Below, in pieces: positions 15,259-22,114 of a stretch of DNA of 24,902 nt. Below the pieces are notes generated by a model. The model searched no databases, was not told where the DNA came from, and saw nothing but the letters and a program-made list of their open reading frames with translations. The position numbers and the translations under genes were made by a program. Numbering within the stretch: the stretch's first letter is position 1; every line of letters begins with the position of its first letter. Location of the stretch: NCBI GenBank assembly GCA_900555855.1, contig USML01000018.1, positions 1 through 24,902 of the forward strand. Reading direction: 5' to 3'. The DNA is from an uncultured Eubacteriales bacterium (GTDB lineage Bacteria > Bacillota > Clostridia > Oscillospirales > Butyricicoccaceae).

Positions 15259-15639
15259 ATGCACTGGCGTGTGATCCTCGCGGCGTGTATTATCGCCGGT
15301 CTGCTGGCAGGCGGCCTGGTTTCTCTGCACCACACAGCAAAGCTCTGTACCCAGGTCTCTTCGCCGCTGGAGCAGCTTTCGGCGCAGCTGCAGCAGAAAG
15401 CGCCGGCCGATCTGGCGCTGCTTCAGCAGGCCATGGAGATCTGGCAGCGAGGTCTGCCCTATCTTTCCTCCGTCCTGGCCCACGATCGGCTGGACGCCGT
15501 CAGTGGCGCGCTGTTTCGGGCGGAGGGCTTTTTGAAGGCGGAGGACGGCGGCGAGGCGCTGGCGGAGGTGCGGGACGCTTTGTGGCAGCTTTCGCTGCTT
15601 GGGCAATATGACAAGCCCACCGTCCGCAGTCTTTTATAG
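15259..15639 (+). CDS. DUF4363-like membrane-anchored protein
   Basis: 126 aa with one N-terminal membrane segment (VILAACIIAGLLAGGLVSL, residues 5-23) and an outward helical domain with regular leucines and alanines, including the phrase DRLDAVSGALFRAEGFLKAEDG. DUF4363 proteins are small clostridial envelope proteins often encoded directly after DUF421 proteins, as here, so they probably work together (context inference). The start is 3 bases after the DUF421 stop and is preceded by AGGAGCGG. A terminator hairpin follows at 15674. Family assignment rests on size, topology and neighbour. Confidence 0.75.
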   Translation: MHWRVILAACIIAGLLAGGLVSLHHTAKLCTQVSSPLEQLSAQLQQKAPADLALLQQAMEIWQRGLPYLSSVLAHDRLDAVSGALFRAEGFLKAEDGGEALAEVRDALWQLSLLGQYDKPTVRSLL

Positions 15640-15673
15640 ATTCCATTTTTTGCCGTTTCCTTTTGGGACGGGC

Positions 15674-15718
15674 AAACGCGTTTTTTGCTTTGTTAAAGCA
15701 TTAACGCGTTTATTTTTT
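15674..15718 (+). terminator. Terminator after DUF421-DUF4363 pair
   Basis: Outer arms AAACGCGTT (15674-15682) and AACGCGTTT (15703-15711) and inner arms TGCTTT/AAAGCA with a GTT loop make a long two-part stem, followed by A and six T residues. A further flanking pair (TTCCTTT-GGG near 15658-15667 and CCCAAAGGAA near 15730-15739) could extend it into a larger cruciform. The gap 15640-15953 otherwise holds only the symporter promoter and leader hairpin. Confidence 0.75.
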
Positions 15719-15874
15719 CTTTTTGCTGCCCAAAGGAAGCGTTTTTTTCAAAAAGTCTCCCTCCCGGGCAATCTTTTACCGATTCTTTGCTATCTCTCTT
15801 TTTTTAGACATAATGACGGAATCTGCAAAGAAGTTTCGGTAATGCTGCATAGAAGGTTCAATCTTGTAATTATG

Positions 15875-15903
15875 TTCACAATGTGGTAACATATTGCTAT
15901 ACG
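15875..15903 (+). promoter_or_regulatory. Probable promoter of AGCS symporter
   Basis: TTCACA (15875-15880) and TATACG (15898-15903) are 17 bases apart, about 50 bases before the gene. The spacer contains ATGT-GGTA-ACAT, a small inverted repeat. Confidence 0.5.
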
Positions 15904-15906
15904 GAG

Positions 15907-15932
15907 CAGGCAGAGCGCCCCATGGCTGCCTG
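15907..15932 (+). other. Leader hairpin before AGCS symporter
   Basis: Seven-bp arms CAGGCAG and CTGCCTG with a 12-base loop lie in the mRNA leader, ending 10 bases before the AAGGAGG ribosome site. It may stabilise the message; it leaves the ribosome site open. Confidence 0.4.
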
Positions 15933-15953
15933 TAAAAATTAAGGAGGGTTTCT

Positions 15954-17375
15954 ATGGGTTTCATGGATTGGTTAGCAAATTTTAACAGCAAGGTCAACGG
16001 CGTCGTCTGGGGTCTCCCCATGATGGTCCTGATCCTTGGCACTGGTATCTACATGTGCATCCGCTGCGGGTTCCCCCAGTTTACCCACTTCGGCTACATC
16101 ATGAAGAACACCCTTGGCAAGGCTTTTGAAAAGTCTGAGGCCAAGGAAGGCTCTATTTCTCCCTTTAAGGCTATGTGCACCGCGCTGGCCGCTTCCATCG
16201 GTACTGGCAACATCGCCGGCGTTTCCGGCGCCATCGCCATCGGCGGCCCCGGCGCTGTCTTCTGGATGTGGATCTCCGCTCTGCTGGGCATGTGCACCAA
16301 GTTCTGCGAAGTCACGCTGGCCATCCGCTTCCGTGAGCGCAATGAAAAGGGCGACTGGGTCGGCGGCCCCATGTATTACATCAAGAACGGTCTGGGCAAG
16401 CATTGGCAGTGGCTGGGCGTTGTCTTTGCCATCTTTGGCTCTCTGGCCGCGTTCGGTATCGGCAACATGACGCAGATCAATACCATCTGCTCTACTGTTG
16501 GCACTGCCATTCAGAACTTTGTCCCCGATGTCAACCTGACGATGGTCGCCTGGATCGTCGGCGCCCTCTGCGCTGTGGTCGCCTTTATCGTCTATATCGG
16601 CGGCATCGAGTCTATTGCTGATGTGTGCGCCCTGCTGGTGCCCGTCATGGCTATCATTTATATCATCGCCTCCATCATTGTTATCATCGTGAATGTCAGC
16701 GCCATTCCCGCCGCCTTCTCCGCCATCTTCAAGGGCGCCTTTGCTCCCGCTTCCGTGGCTGGCGGCTTGGCCGGCGTCGGCATCAAGACTGCTATCACCA
16801 AGGGCGTTGGCCGCGGCATCTTCTCCAACGAGGCCGGCCTGGGCTCCGCTCCTATCGCCCATGCTGCCGCTGATGTGGATCATCCCATCAAGCAGGGTAT
16901 CTTTGGCGTTTTCGAGGTCTTTATGGATACCATCGTGGTCTGCACCATGACCTCTCTGGTGGTTCTGCTGGGTGTCGGTGTGAACAACATCGAGTTCGGC
17001 ACGGATACTGGTGCGCAGCTGACCATTGACGGTTTCATCTCCGTCTTCGGCCAGAAGGCTCCCGGCGTGGTCGTGGCCATCTGCCTGATGCTGTTTGCCT
17101 TCTCTACCGTGCTGACCTGGGGTCTCTACGGCACCCGCTGCATGGAGTATCTGTTCAACTACAAGGTCGCCAAGGTCTATCAGGTCATTTTCTGCCTGGT
17201 CATGGTCGTGGGCGGCATTCTGAAGCTGGATCTGGCCTGGGCCATTGCCGATACGCTGAACGGCCTGATGGCGATCCCCAACCTGATTGCAATCCTCGCG
17301 CTGAGCCCCGTGGTCATCAAGCTGACCAAGGATTATTTCGCCGGTGTCAAGGCTGCCAAGGTCGCCAAGAAATAA
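15954..17375 (+). CDS. Sodium:alanine/glycine symporter (AGCS family)
   Basis: Secondary transporter bringing in alanine or glycine with sodium (or proton) across the cytoplasmic membrane; 473 aa with about 11 helices, normal for the family. Family-typical stretches are ALAASIGTGNIAGVSGAIAI near residues 75-94, GGPGAVFWMWISALLGMCTKFCEV, GGPMYYIKNGLG, and GRGIFSNEAGLGSAPIAHAAA. The exact amino acid cannot be told from sequence. The ATG follows AAGGAGGG at 7 bases. Compared with its neighbours it uses more T-ending codons (for example TCT, GCT, GGT), which may reflect high expression or a separate origin. It stands alone between its own promoter and terminator. Confidence 0.95.
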   Translation: MGFMDWLANFNSKVNGVVWGLPMMVLILGTGIYMCIRCGFPQFTHFGYIMKNTLGKAFEKSEAKEGSISPFKAMCTALAASIGTGNIAGVSGAIAIGGPGAVFWMWISALLGMCTKFCEVTLAIRFRERNEKGDWVGGPMYYIKNGLGKHWQWLGVVFAIFGSLAAFGIGNMTQINTICSTVGTAIQNFVPDVNLTMVAWIVGALCAVVAFIVYIGGIESIADVCALLVPVMAIIYIIASIIVIIVNVSAIPAAFSAIFKGAFAPASVAGGLAGVGIKTAITKGVGRGIFSNEAGLGSAPIAHAAADVDHPIKQGIFGVFEVFMDTIVVCTMTSLVVLLGVGVNNIEFGTDTGAQLTIDGFISVFGQKAPGVVVAICLMLFAFSTVLTWGLYGTRCMEYLFNYKVAKVYQVIFCLVMVVGGILKLDLAWAIADTLNGLMAIPNLIAILALSPVVIKLTKDYFAGVKAAKVAKK

Positions 17376-17392
17376 TCTCCCCAAAGCATCAC

Positions 17393-17429
17393 AAAAGCGG
17401 CATGGAGCTCCATGCCGCTTTTCTTTTTT
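17393..17429 (+). terminator. Terminator after AGCS symporter
   Basis: A perfect 30-base palindrome (arms 17393-17407 and 17408-17422, AGCT turn at the centre) is followed by C and six T residues. Very strong terminator, 17 bases after the stop codon; the A run on its left may allow weak bidirectional use. Confidence 0.93.
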
Positions 17430-17438
17430 CCAGACGCC

Positions 17439-17511
17439 AAAAAAACAAGACCGGCCCCCACCGCAGCTTTACCCAACGGAAGATAAAGCAGGGGATGCGG
17501 CGGAGGTCGGT
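17439..17511 (-). ncRNA. Candidate small RNA, about 73 nt, single long hairpin
   Basis: On the minus strand a TATAAT -10 (17518-17523) with TTGCTT 16 bases upstream (17540-17545) precedes a structured stretch that ends in seven T residues (17439-17445). The fold is an outer stem GACC/GGTC (17505-17508 with 17449-17452), a 9-bp stem with two G-T pairs (17496-17504 with 17457-17465), and an apical 6-bp stem GCTTTA/TAAAGC with a 12-base loop containing CTTCCGTTGGG. Promoter, fold and U run are spaced as in an independent small RNA. It could instead serve as the distant terminator of nrdR, which ends 84 bases upstream. No RNA family is recognised. Confidence 0.45.
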
Positions 17512-17594
17512 AGCTTTATTATACCGGCTTCAGAAGCAAAAGCAATATGCTGGCTGCATAGTGTCTGCACAAAATTTTTCCGCGCCGGCGGGCT

Positions 17595-18050
17595 TCACTT
17601 TTTCTCCAGCAGACGGTTCAGCTCGTCCATAAAGCTGTCCAGATCCTTGAACTGCCGGTAGACCGAGGCAAAGCGCACATAGGCCACCTGGTCGATATCC
17701 TTCAGCTCCTCCATCACCAGCTCGCCGATGCGGACGGAGGGGATCTCCCGATCCATGGAATTGACCAGCTTCTGCTCGATGCGCGAAGCCGCCCGCTCCA
17801 GCGTGTCCATGGGCACAGGCCGCTTCTCGCAGGCCTTGATCAGCCCACCCAGGATCTTCCCCCGGTCAAAGGTCTGGCGGGAGCCGTCCTTTTTCACCAC
17901 CACCATGGGGACCCGCTCCACGATCTCATAGGTCGTAAAGCGTTTTCCGCAGGAGAGACATTCCCTGCGGCGGCGGATGCTGCTGCTCTCGTCGGTGGGA
18001 CGGGAATCGATCACTTTACTTTCCGGATAGGCACAATAGGGACAGCGCAC
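17595..18050 (-). CDS. nrdR: Transcriptional repressor NrdR
   Basis: NrdR represses ribonucleotide reductase genes by sensing ATP/dATP through an ATP-cone. The protein is 151 aa, standard length. The N-terminal zinc ribbon has Cys3, Cys6, Cys31 and Cys34 (RCPYC and [13 protein letters not shown]), with the family phrase [19 protein letters not shown]. The ATP-cone follows from about residue 47 ([20 protein letters not shown]) to about 137. The start is GTG at 18050, 6 bases after GAGGTG, because the family begins MRCPYC; the longer open frame upstream crosses the promoter. No ribonucleotide reductase genes are in the window. Confidence 0.97.
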   Translation of the reverse strand: MRCPYCAYPESKVIDSRPTDESSSIRRRRECLSCGKRFTTYEIVERVPMVVVKKDGSRQTFDRGKILGGLIKACEKRPVPMDTLERAASRIEQKLVNSMDREIPSVRIGELVMEELKDIDQVAYVRFASVYRQFKDLDSFMDELNRLLEKK

Positions 18051-18084
18051 GGCGGACACCTCGTTTCTGAATCTTAGCGGCTCT

Positions 18085-18113
18085 ATTATACCCTTTTCCG
18101 AAAAAAACCGCAA
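18085..18113 (-). promoter_or_regulatory. Promoter of nrdR
   Basis: On the minus strand TTGCGG (18108-18113) and TATAAT (18085-18090) are 17 bases apart, 35 bases before the GTG start. This supports the GTG over more distal start choices, which would lie upstream of the promoter. Confidence 0.75.
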
Positions 18114-18191
18114 GAGGGCTTTTTTCTCATAAAATCCATCGTTTCTGCATTTTCTTCCGGATTTCCTCTTTTCTGCCGGGAGATTTTCCTG

Positions 18192-18197
18192 TATAAT
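18192..18197 (+). promoter_or_regulatory. Likely -10 of the C39-like peptidase gene
   Basis: A perfect TATAAT lies 36 bases before the start codon. The -35 region is only a T/C-rich stretch (TTTTCT, 18 bases away), so the promoter is plausible but incomplete. Confidence 0.45.
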
Positions 18198-18232
18198 CAA
18201 GATATTATCCTGATAGAAAAACGGTGATCGCA

Positions 18233-19618
18233 ATGAATGATTTGATCTTGTTCTCCGAGCTTTCCGCCTTCCGCGCCGGAACGGTCTGCGCCCTGCAGGA
18301 GGAGCCCTCCATCGGCCGGGGCGCGCTGACGCTGCCGCCGGAGCAGGCCGAAGGCTCCTTCACCTCTCCGGAGGTGCCCATGGGGCCCTTTTCCACTGTG
18401 GTGCTCAGCTGGAACACCGACCTTCCCGTGGGCTGCGTTTCCGAGGCCCAGTGCCGGGTCCGGGACGAAGCCGGCGAATGGTCTCAGTGGCTCAGCTGGG
18501 GCGTCTGGTCGCCCTATGTCCGCCGGGCCAGCCTTCCGAAGACCGAAGGCGGCTGCGCCTCGGTAGAGACCGACACCCTCTCCATGGCAAAGGGCCGCAC
18601 CGGAACAGCGCTGCAGCTGCGCTGCATCCTGCGGCGGGAAAGCGGAACGGGCGTCCCTGCCCTGCGTCTGCTGGCGGCAACCTGCCGTCTCTCCGACGAA
18701 GACCGGCTCACCCGCCGGCTGCCCACCACGCCGGTGGACAATCCCGCGCCGGCCTATACCCAGGTGCTGCGGGATCCCAACATCGGCTCCGTCATGTGCA
18801 GCCCCACCACCGCCACTGTTCTGATGAACGCCCGGGGCGGCGACCTGCTGCCGGAGGAGACGGCCATGGCCTGCTGGGATCATGAATACGAGGGCTTTGG
18901 CAACTGGGCCTTTACCATGGCGGCGGCAGGGAGCTTCGGCTATGAATGCTGGCTCACCTATGCCGACGCCGACACCCTGCGGCAGGAGCTGCTGGCGGGC
19001 TGGCCCGTGGGCTGCAATGTGGCCTATGCTCCTTCGCCGGAACGCGCCACCCCCCACGCCCCCTATGTGGAAAACACCCCCGGCTTTACCAACGGCCATC
19101 TCATGTGCGTCACGGGCATGGCCGTGGAGAACGGCCGGGAATGGCTGCTGGTGCATGATTCCTATGGCTGCCCAGACAGTCTGGCCGTCCGCCGCTATCC
19201 GCTGGATCAGTTCCTGCAGTGCTGGCACGGCATTTTGTATGTCCTGCGGCCCCGCCTGCCCGGCGCCGGTTACGCCGCGCCCCACCGGATCCCCGCCCAG
19301 CTGAAAAAGACCGACTGCGGCGACGAATGGCGGCTGGAGGTGGACGGCCAGCCCCTGCCGCTGGCGCCGGACTTCTGCGGCACCCGCAAGCTGCCCCGGG
19401 GCATCGTGGCCTACACCCTGCGGGACGCCTATCTCTATGCCACCACCGCCAACCGCCCCTTCTGCTACAGCAAGGTCAGCGCCAACGGCGACCTGATCCT
19501 GCCGGCCCGGCAGCTGCTGCGCACTTCTCCCCTGGGCAGCGACGCCCGGCTGGATGTCTTTGTCATTACGGACCGGGGCGTCACCTACACCGCTTCTCTG
19601 ACGCCGGCGGACCTCTGA
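18233..19618 (+). CDS. C39-like cysteine peptidase homologue
   Basis: 461 aa. The middle, about residues 170-340, resembles peptidase C39-like domains (papain-type fold), with a candidate catalytic cysteine Cys189 in [14 protein letters not shown], histidine His289 in [11 protein letters not shown], and aspartate Asp309 in VHDSYGC. About 150 N-terminal residues look like a beta-rich domain ([25 protein letters not shown]), and about 115 C-terminal residues form a further beta-type domain. No signal peptide is visible, unlike many secreted relatives, so it may act inside the cell. The ATG at 18233 follows GGTGA at 5 bases; a GTG three codons earlier is possible. The substrate is unknown. The next gene starts 32 bases downstream and may be co-transcribed. 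Confidence 0.8.
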   Translation: MNDLILFSELSAFRAGTVCALQEEPSIGRGALTLPPEQAEGSFTSPEVPMGPFSTVVLSWNTDLPVGCVSEAQCRVRDEAGEWSQWLSWGVWSPYVRRASLPKTEGGCASVETDTLSMAKGRTGTALQLRCILRRESGTGVPALRLLAATCRLSDEDRLTRRLPTTPVDNPAPAYTQVLRDPNIGSVMCSPTTATVLMNARGGDLLPEETAMACWDHEYEGFGNWAFTMAAAGSFGYECWLTYADADTLRQELLAGWPVGCNVAYAPSPERATPHAPYVENTPGFTNGHLMCVTGMAVENGREWLLVHDSYGCPDSLAVRRYPLDQFLQCWHGILYVLRPRLPGAGYAAPHRIPAQLKKTDCGDEWRLEVDGQPLPLAPDFCGTRKLPRGIVAYTLRDAYLYATTANRPFCYSKVSANGDLILPARQLLRTSPLGSDARLDVFVITDRGVTYTASLTPADL

Positions 19619-19650
19619 TCTCCAAATTCTGATTTGAAAGGGGCTTTTCC

Positions 19651-20379
19651 ATGAAGCCTGTCAAAGCAAAACTCACCGTCAAGCAGCTGATCCTGCTGCT
19701 GCTCTGCGCCTCTGCCCTGCTCTACGCCATCCATTACCTGATCTTCCGCGACCTGCACCATCTGGCCATCTTCGGCCTGCACGAGCTGGCCTTCGTTCCG
19801 CTGGAGGTGATCCTGGTGACGCTGGGCCTGGACCAGCTGGTGGAAAAGACCCACCGGGAGGAGGCCCGCAGCAAGGTCAGCATCATCGAGACCCTGTATT
19901 TCAACGAATCCGGCGGGACCATGCTCCGCTACCTCACCAGCTTCGACCCCGACGCGGCCCGTCTGCGGGAGCTGCTGCAGGTGACGGAGGACTGGCACTC
20001 CTCCGATTTCCGCCAGGCCATCCGCCAGCTGAAAAGCTATCCCTTCCTGCTGGATCTGGACCGGATCGACTTTTTCGGCCTGCACTACCACCTGAGCCAG
20101 CGGCACGAATATTACCGCAGCATGCTGGAAAACCCGGCTCTGACCCAGTCAGAGGCCTTTACCGAGATGATCATGAAGATCTATCTGCTCTGGGAGGAGC
20201 TGGACGGCCGCACCAACCTCTACCAGCTGCCCGAAAAGGATCGGAGCTATCTGGCGGAGCTGCTCCATGAGATCTATCGGGAGCTGACGGAATACTGGCT
20301 GGACAATGTGTATAACCACAGCATCCACAACCGTTTCCGCCTCCATCGGGCCATCGAGAGCAATCCCTTCCTGGACTAA
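19651..20379 (+). CDS. Membrane protein of unknown function
   Basis: 242 aa; I do not recognise the family. Two hydrophobic segments lie near residues 10-32 (LKQLILLLL-type) and 40-62 (IFGLHELAFVPLEVILVTLGL). A large, charged, probably cytoplasmic helical domain of about 175 residues follows, rich in aromatic and histidine residues, with repeated L-x-x-L patterns (LRELLQVTEDWHSSDFRQAI, LAELLHEIYRELTEYWLDN). The ATG follows GAAAGGGGC. It sits 32 bases after the C39-like gene, so the two may work together at the membrane (inference). It ends in a long hairpin. Confidence 0.75.
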   Translation: MKPVKAKLTVKQLILLLLCASALLYAIHYLIFRDLHHLAIFGLHELAFVPLEVILVTLGLDQLVEKTHREEARSKVSIIETLYFNESGGTMLRYLTSFDPDAARLRELLQVTEDWHSSDFRQAIRQLKSYPFLLDLDRIDFFGLHYHLSQRHEYYRSMLENPALTQSEAFTEMIMKIYLLWEELDGRTNLYQLPEKDRSYLAELLHEIYRELTEYWLDNVYNHSIHNRFRLHRAIESNPFLD

Positions 20380-20387
20380 AGCCCCTG

Positions 20388-20424
20388 CTTCCGGCGGCGA
20401 AAGGCGCTTTTTCGCCGCCGGAAG
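20388..20424 (+). terminator. Long hairpin after membrane protein gene
   Basis: A perfect 15-bp stem (CTTCCGGCGGCGAAA with its complement) and 7-base loop lies 9 bases after the stop. It is followed by AAAATATCTG and only later by six T residues, so it is not a textbook terminator; it may act with the later T run or protect the 3' end. Confidence 0.5.
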
Positions 20425-20475
20425 AAAATATCTGATTTTTTCGCATTTTCCTCTTTACTTTTCCGGAAAAAGTGA

Positions 20476-20481
20476 TATAAT
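20476..20481 (+). promoter_or_regulatory. Likely -10 of tRNA-Ala transcript
   Basis: TATAAT with CTTTAC 17 bases upstream, about 125 bases before the tRNA. The 20488-20604 leader contains small hairpins (for example GGCACG/CGTGCC at about 20579-20597) but no gene. Confidence 0.45.
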
Positions 20482-20604
20482 GTTATTTGCTCTGGTAAAT
20501 GCGGCCTTGCAGGGACGCAGTTTATGCGCGGCAGTGCGGTCCTGTGATCCGCAGCGGCTTGACCGGAGCCTGAAAAAGGCACGACGCGCGCGTGCCGGTC
20601 CTAT

Positions 20605-20680
20605 GGGCCTGTAGCTCAGTTGGGAGAGCGTTCGGTTCGCATCCGAGAGGTCGTGGGTTCGAATCCCTTCAGGTCCACCA
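20605..20680 (+). tRNA. tRNA-Ala (anticodon CGC)
   Basis: 76 bases. The acceptor GGGCCTG pairs with CAGGTCC and includes the G3-T70 pair that marks alanine tRNAs; discriminator A and encoded CCA follow. The D arm contains AGCTCAGTTGGGAGAGC and the T arm GTGGG-TTCGAAT-CCCTT. The anticodon arm TTCGG-TTCGCAT-CCGAG gives anticodon CGC, reading GCG. A strong terminator begins 2 bases downstream. Confidence 0.96.
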
Positions 20681-20682
20681 TA

Positions 20683-20721
20683 AGTCCACCGTAATTTGGA
20701 TAGAATTACGGTGGACTTTTT
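20683..20721 (+). terminator. Terminator after tRNA-Ala
   Basis: A perfect 14-bp stem (AGTCCACCGTAATT with AATTACGGTGGACT), 7-base loop, then four to five T residues, 2 bases after the tRNA. Confidence 0.92.
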
Positions 20722-20823
20722 CCATGCCAAAAAAACGCATACGGCGCGGCGGCATATCGATTCCCTGAAAAGGGAAGAAAAGCGCGCACTGGCTTCCCTT
20801 TCGGCGCAAGGAGGAAGGCCGGA

Positions 20824-21431
20824 ATGAAAGCGTCCAGAGCAAAACTGATTTTAAGCTATGTGCTCCCTACGATTTTGAGCCAGTGCGCCTTTTTCCTGTT
20901 CACCATCGTGGACGGGATCTTCGTCGGCCGCGGTGTCGGGACCGACGCGCTGGGGGCAGTCAATCTTGCCCAGCCGCTTGTTATGGTCATCGGCGCGGTA
21001 TTTATGTGGAAATGGTCTGCGATTATCTTTTCTGGTATACCGCCTTTACGATCCCCTCCGCCCTTGCCGCCACCCTGCAGGGCTTCGGCCGGAACGACGG
21101 CGCGCCGGTGTTCGTCATGGTTCCACCATCGTCAGCACCGCTTTGAACATTTTTCTCGACTGGCTGTTTGTTTTCCCGCTAAAGCAGGGTCTGGCGGGCG
21201 CCGATCACCGTGTTCTGCATGAACCTTGTGATCATCCGGTTTCTGCCGGAGGGCAGCGTCAACGCCTACTCGGTCATCAGCTATGTGGTCGCCTTTGCCT
21301 ATGCCGTGTTTATCGGTGTGTCCGAGGGGATGCAGCCGCTGTTCGGGCAGAGCTACGGCGATAAAAATGTCGACAACCTGCACTATTTCAAGCGCTGGGG
21401 CATGATCGTCAGCCTGCTGGCGCCGCCGTGA
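20824..21431 (+). pseudogene. MATE-family efflux pseudogene with frameshifts and deletions
   Basis: The start is intact: AAGGAGG 9 bases before ATG, then MKASRAKLILSYVLPTILSQ and FLFTIVDGIFVGRGVGTDAL, typical of the MATE N-terminus. Near 21005 the frame moves, and MVCDYLFWYTAFTIPSALAATLQG appears in a second frame. Near 21120 a missing base (probably GTTTCC to GTTCC) moves it to a third, TIVSTALNIFLDWLFVFPL. At about 21200 GLAGA jumps to TVFCMNLVIIRFLPEGSVNAYSVI in a fourth segment, which stops at 21431 after MIVSLLAPP. About 200 of the usual 450 codons are left, so deletions accompany the frameshifts. Non-functional. Confidence 0.92.
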
Positions 21432-21473
21432 GCAACGGCGCACGGACCGCCAGCGCCTTCTCTTCCCTATGCT

Positions 21474-21967
21474 TCAAAGCACCGTAACGGCCAGGGCCGT
21501 CAGTGCGGCAATTGCGGCGAACAGCGGGATCCCGCGCAAAAAGGATTCAATATGCTTTTCGGATCCTGATAGTATTTCTTTTCCGGCAAAAACGAGAAGC
21601 GGATGCGTTTTGTGCTGCGCCACCAGAGCAGATCGATCACAAGAAGATCGAACAGCCCCAATCCCTCGCCGAACGCAAGGAAGTACCAGAATGCCGGCAG
21701 ATAACCGTCCAGGTTCAGCACGCCTTTCAGCGCAAGTCCCAGAACGGGAAACACGGCTGTGAAAAGCAGAAGATTGCTGAGCAAAACGGCAGCGGCGGAT
21801 TTTGCCTTCGGCACAGCGGTTCCAAGCTGAGAATCGCTTCGCACGCGGTTCTGGACCGCTTCGGGATAGGAGCGCAGCCCAATGAGATTTTTCCTGTCCG
21901 TGCCCGTTCCGAGAAAGCATACGCCCCAATACAGGAAATAGAAAGCGATGGCAAGAATGATCTTCAT
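21474..21967 (-). pseudogene. Frameshifted small membrane protein
   Basis: A membrane protein of about 164 residues, family not recognised, broken by one missing base. The first frame starts at ATG 21967 (CGGAGATA upstream) with MKIILAIAFYFLYWGVCFLG, then GLRSYPEAVQNRV, then helices AAVLLSNLLLFTAVFPVLGL and YLPAFWYFLAFGEGLGLFDLLVIDLLWW, and FLPEKKYYQDP near 21560. The following sense continues in another frame as EKHIESFLRGIPLFAAIAALTALAVTVL, stop at 21474. Adding one G in CCGAAAAG (about 21552) restores DPEKHIESF. About four or five membrane segments are predicted. It converges with the MATE pseudogene and lies in the same decayed stretch. Sequencing error in a short run is possible. Confidence 0.7.
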
Positions 21968-21977
21968 AAGCTTATAT

Positions 21978-22040
21978 CTCCGTCGAATTCAGAAAGCTGC
22001 GGATCGTGCGAATATAGGCTGCTGCTTTATCATGGGCACA
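21978..22040 (-). pseudogene. Possible 3' remnant of a regulator gene
   Basis: Immediately upstream of the frameshifted membrane gene, the minus strand reads HDKAAAYIRTIRSFLNSTEI then a stop, placed as the last codons of a gene would be before the next gene's ribosome site. The helical, charged sequence is like the C-terminus of a TetR-type regulator, but the piece is too short to assign. An upstream in-frame stop at about 22050 means nothing more survives. Confidence 0.25.
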
Positions 22041-22069
22041 TCAGGAAAACCACCGCAGAACAAATCCAC

Positions 22070-22085
22070 CGGCGGCCTTCCGCCG
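22070..22085 (+). other. Leader hairpin before secreted lipoprotein
   Basis: Six-bp arms CGGCGG and CCGCCG with a CCTT loop, 15 bases before the AAAGGAGG ribosome site of the lipoprotein gene. No clear promoter was seen between it and the decayed region upstream. Confidence 0.3.
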
Positions 22086-22114
22086 ACACACAAGACTAAA
22101 GGAGGTCATCTGCT

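Noticed and set aside
15972..17384. 470-codon minus-strand open frame opposite the AGCS symporter
   Set aside because: Shadow of a strongly recognisable transporter; its acidic Asp/Gly/His-rich product has no domain.
20670..20721. Repeat of the tRNA-Ala 3' end (GTCCACC) in the terminator stem as an attachment site
   Set aside because: Only about seven bases match and they form part of a perfect terminator stem. There is no integrase nearby.
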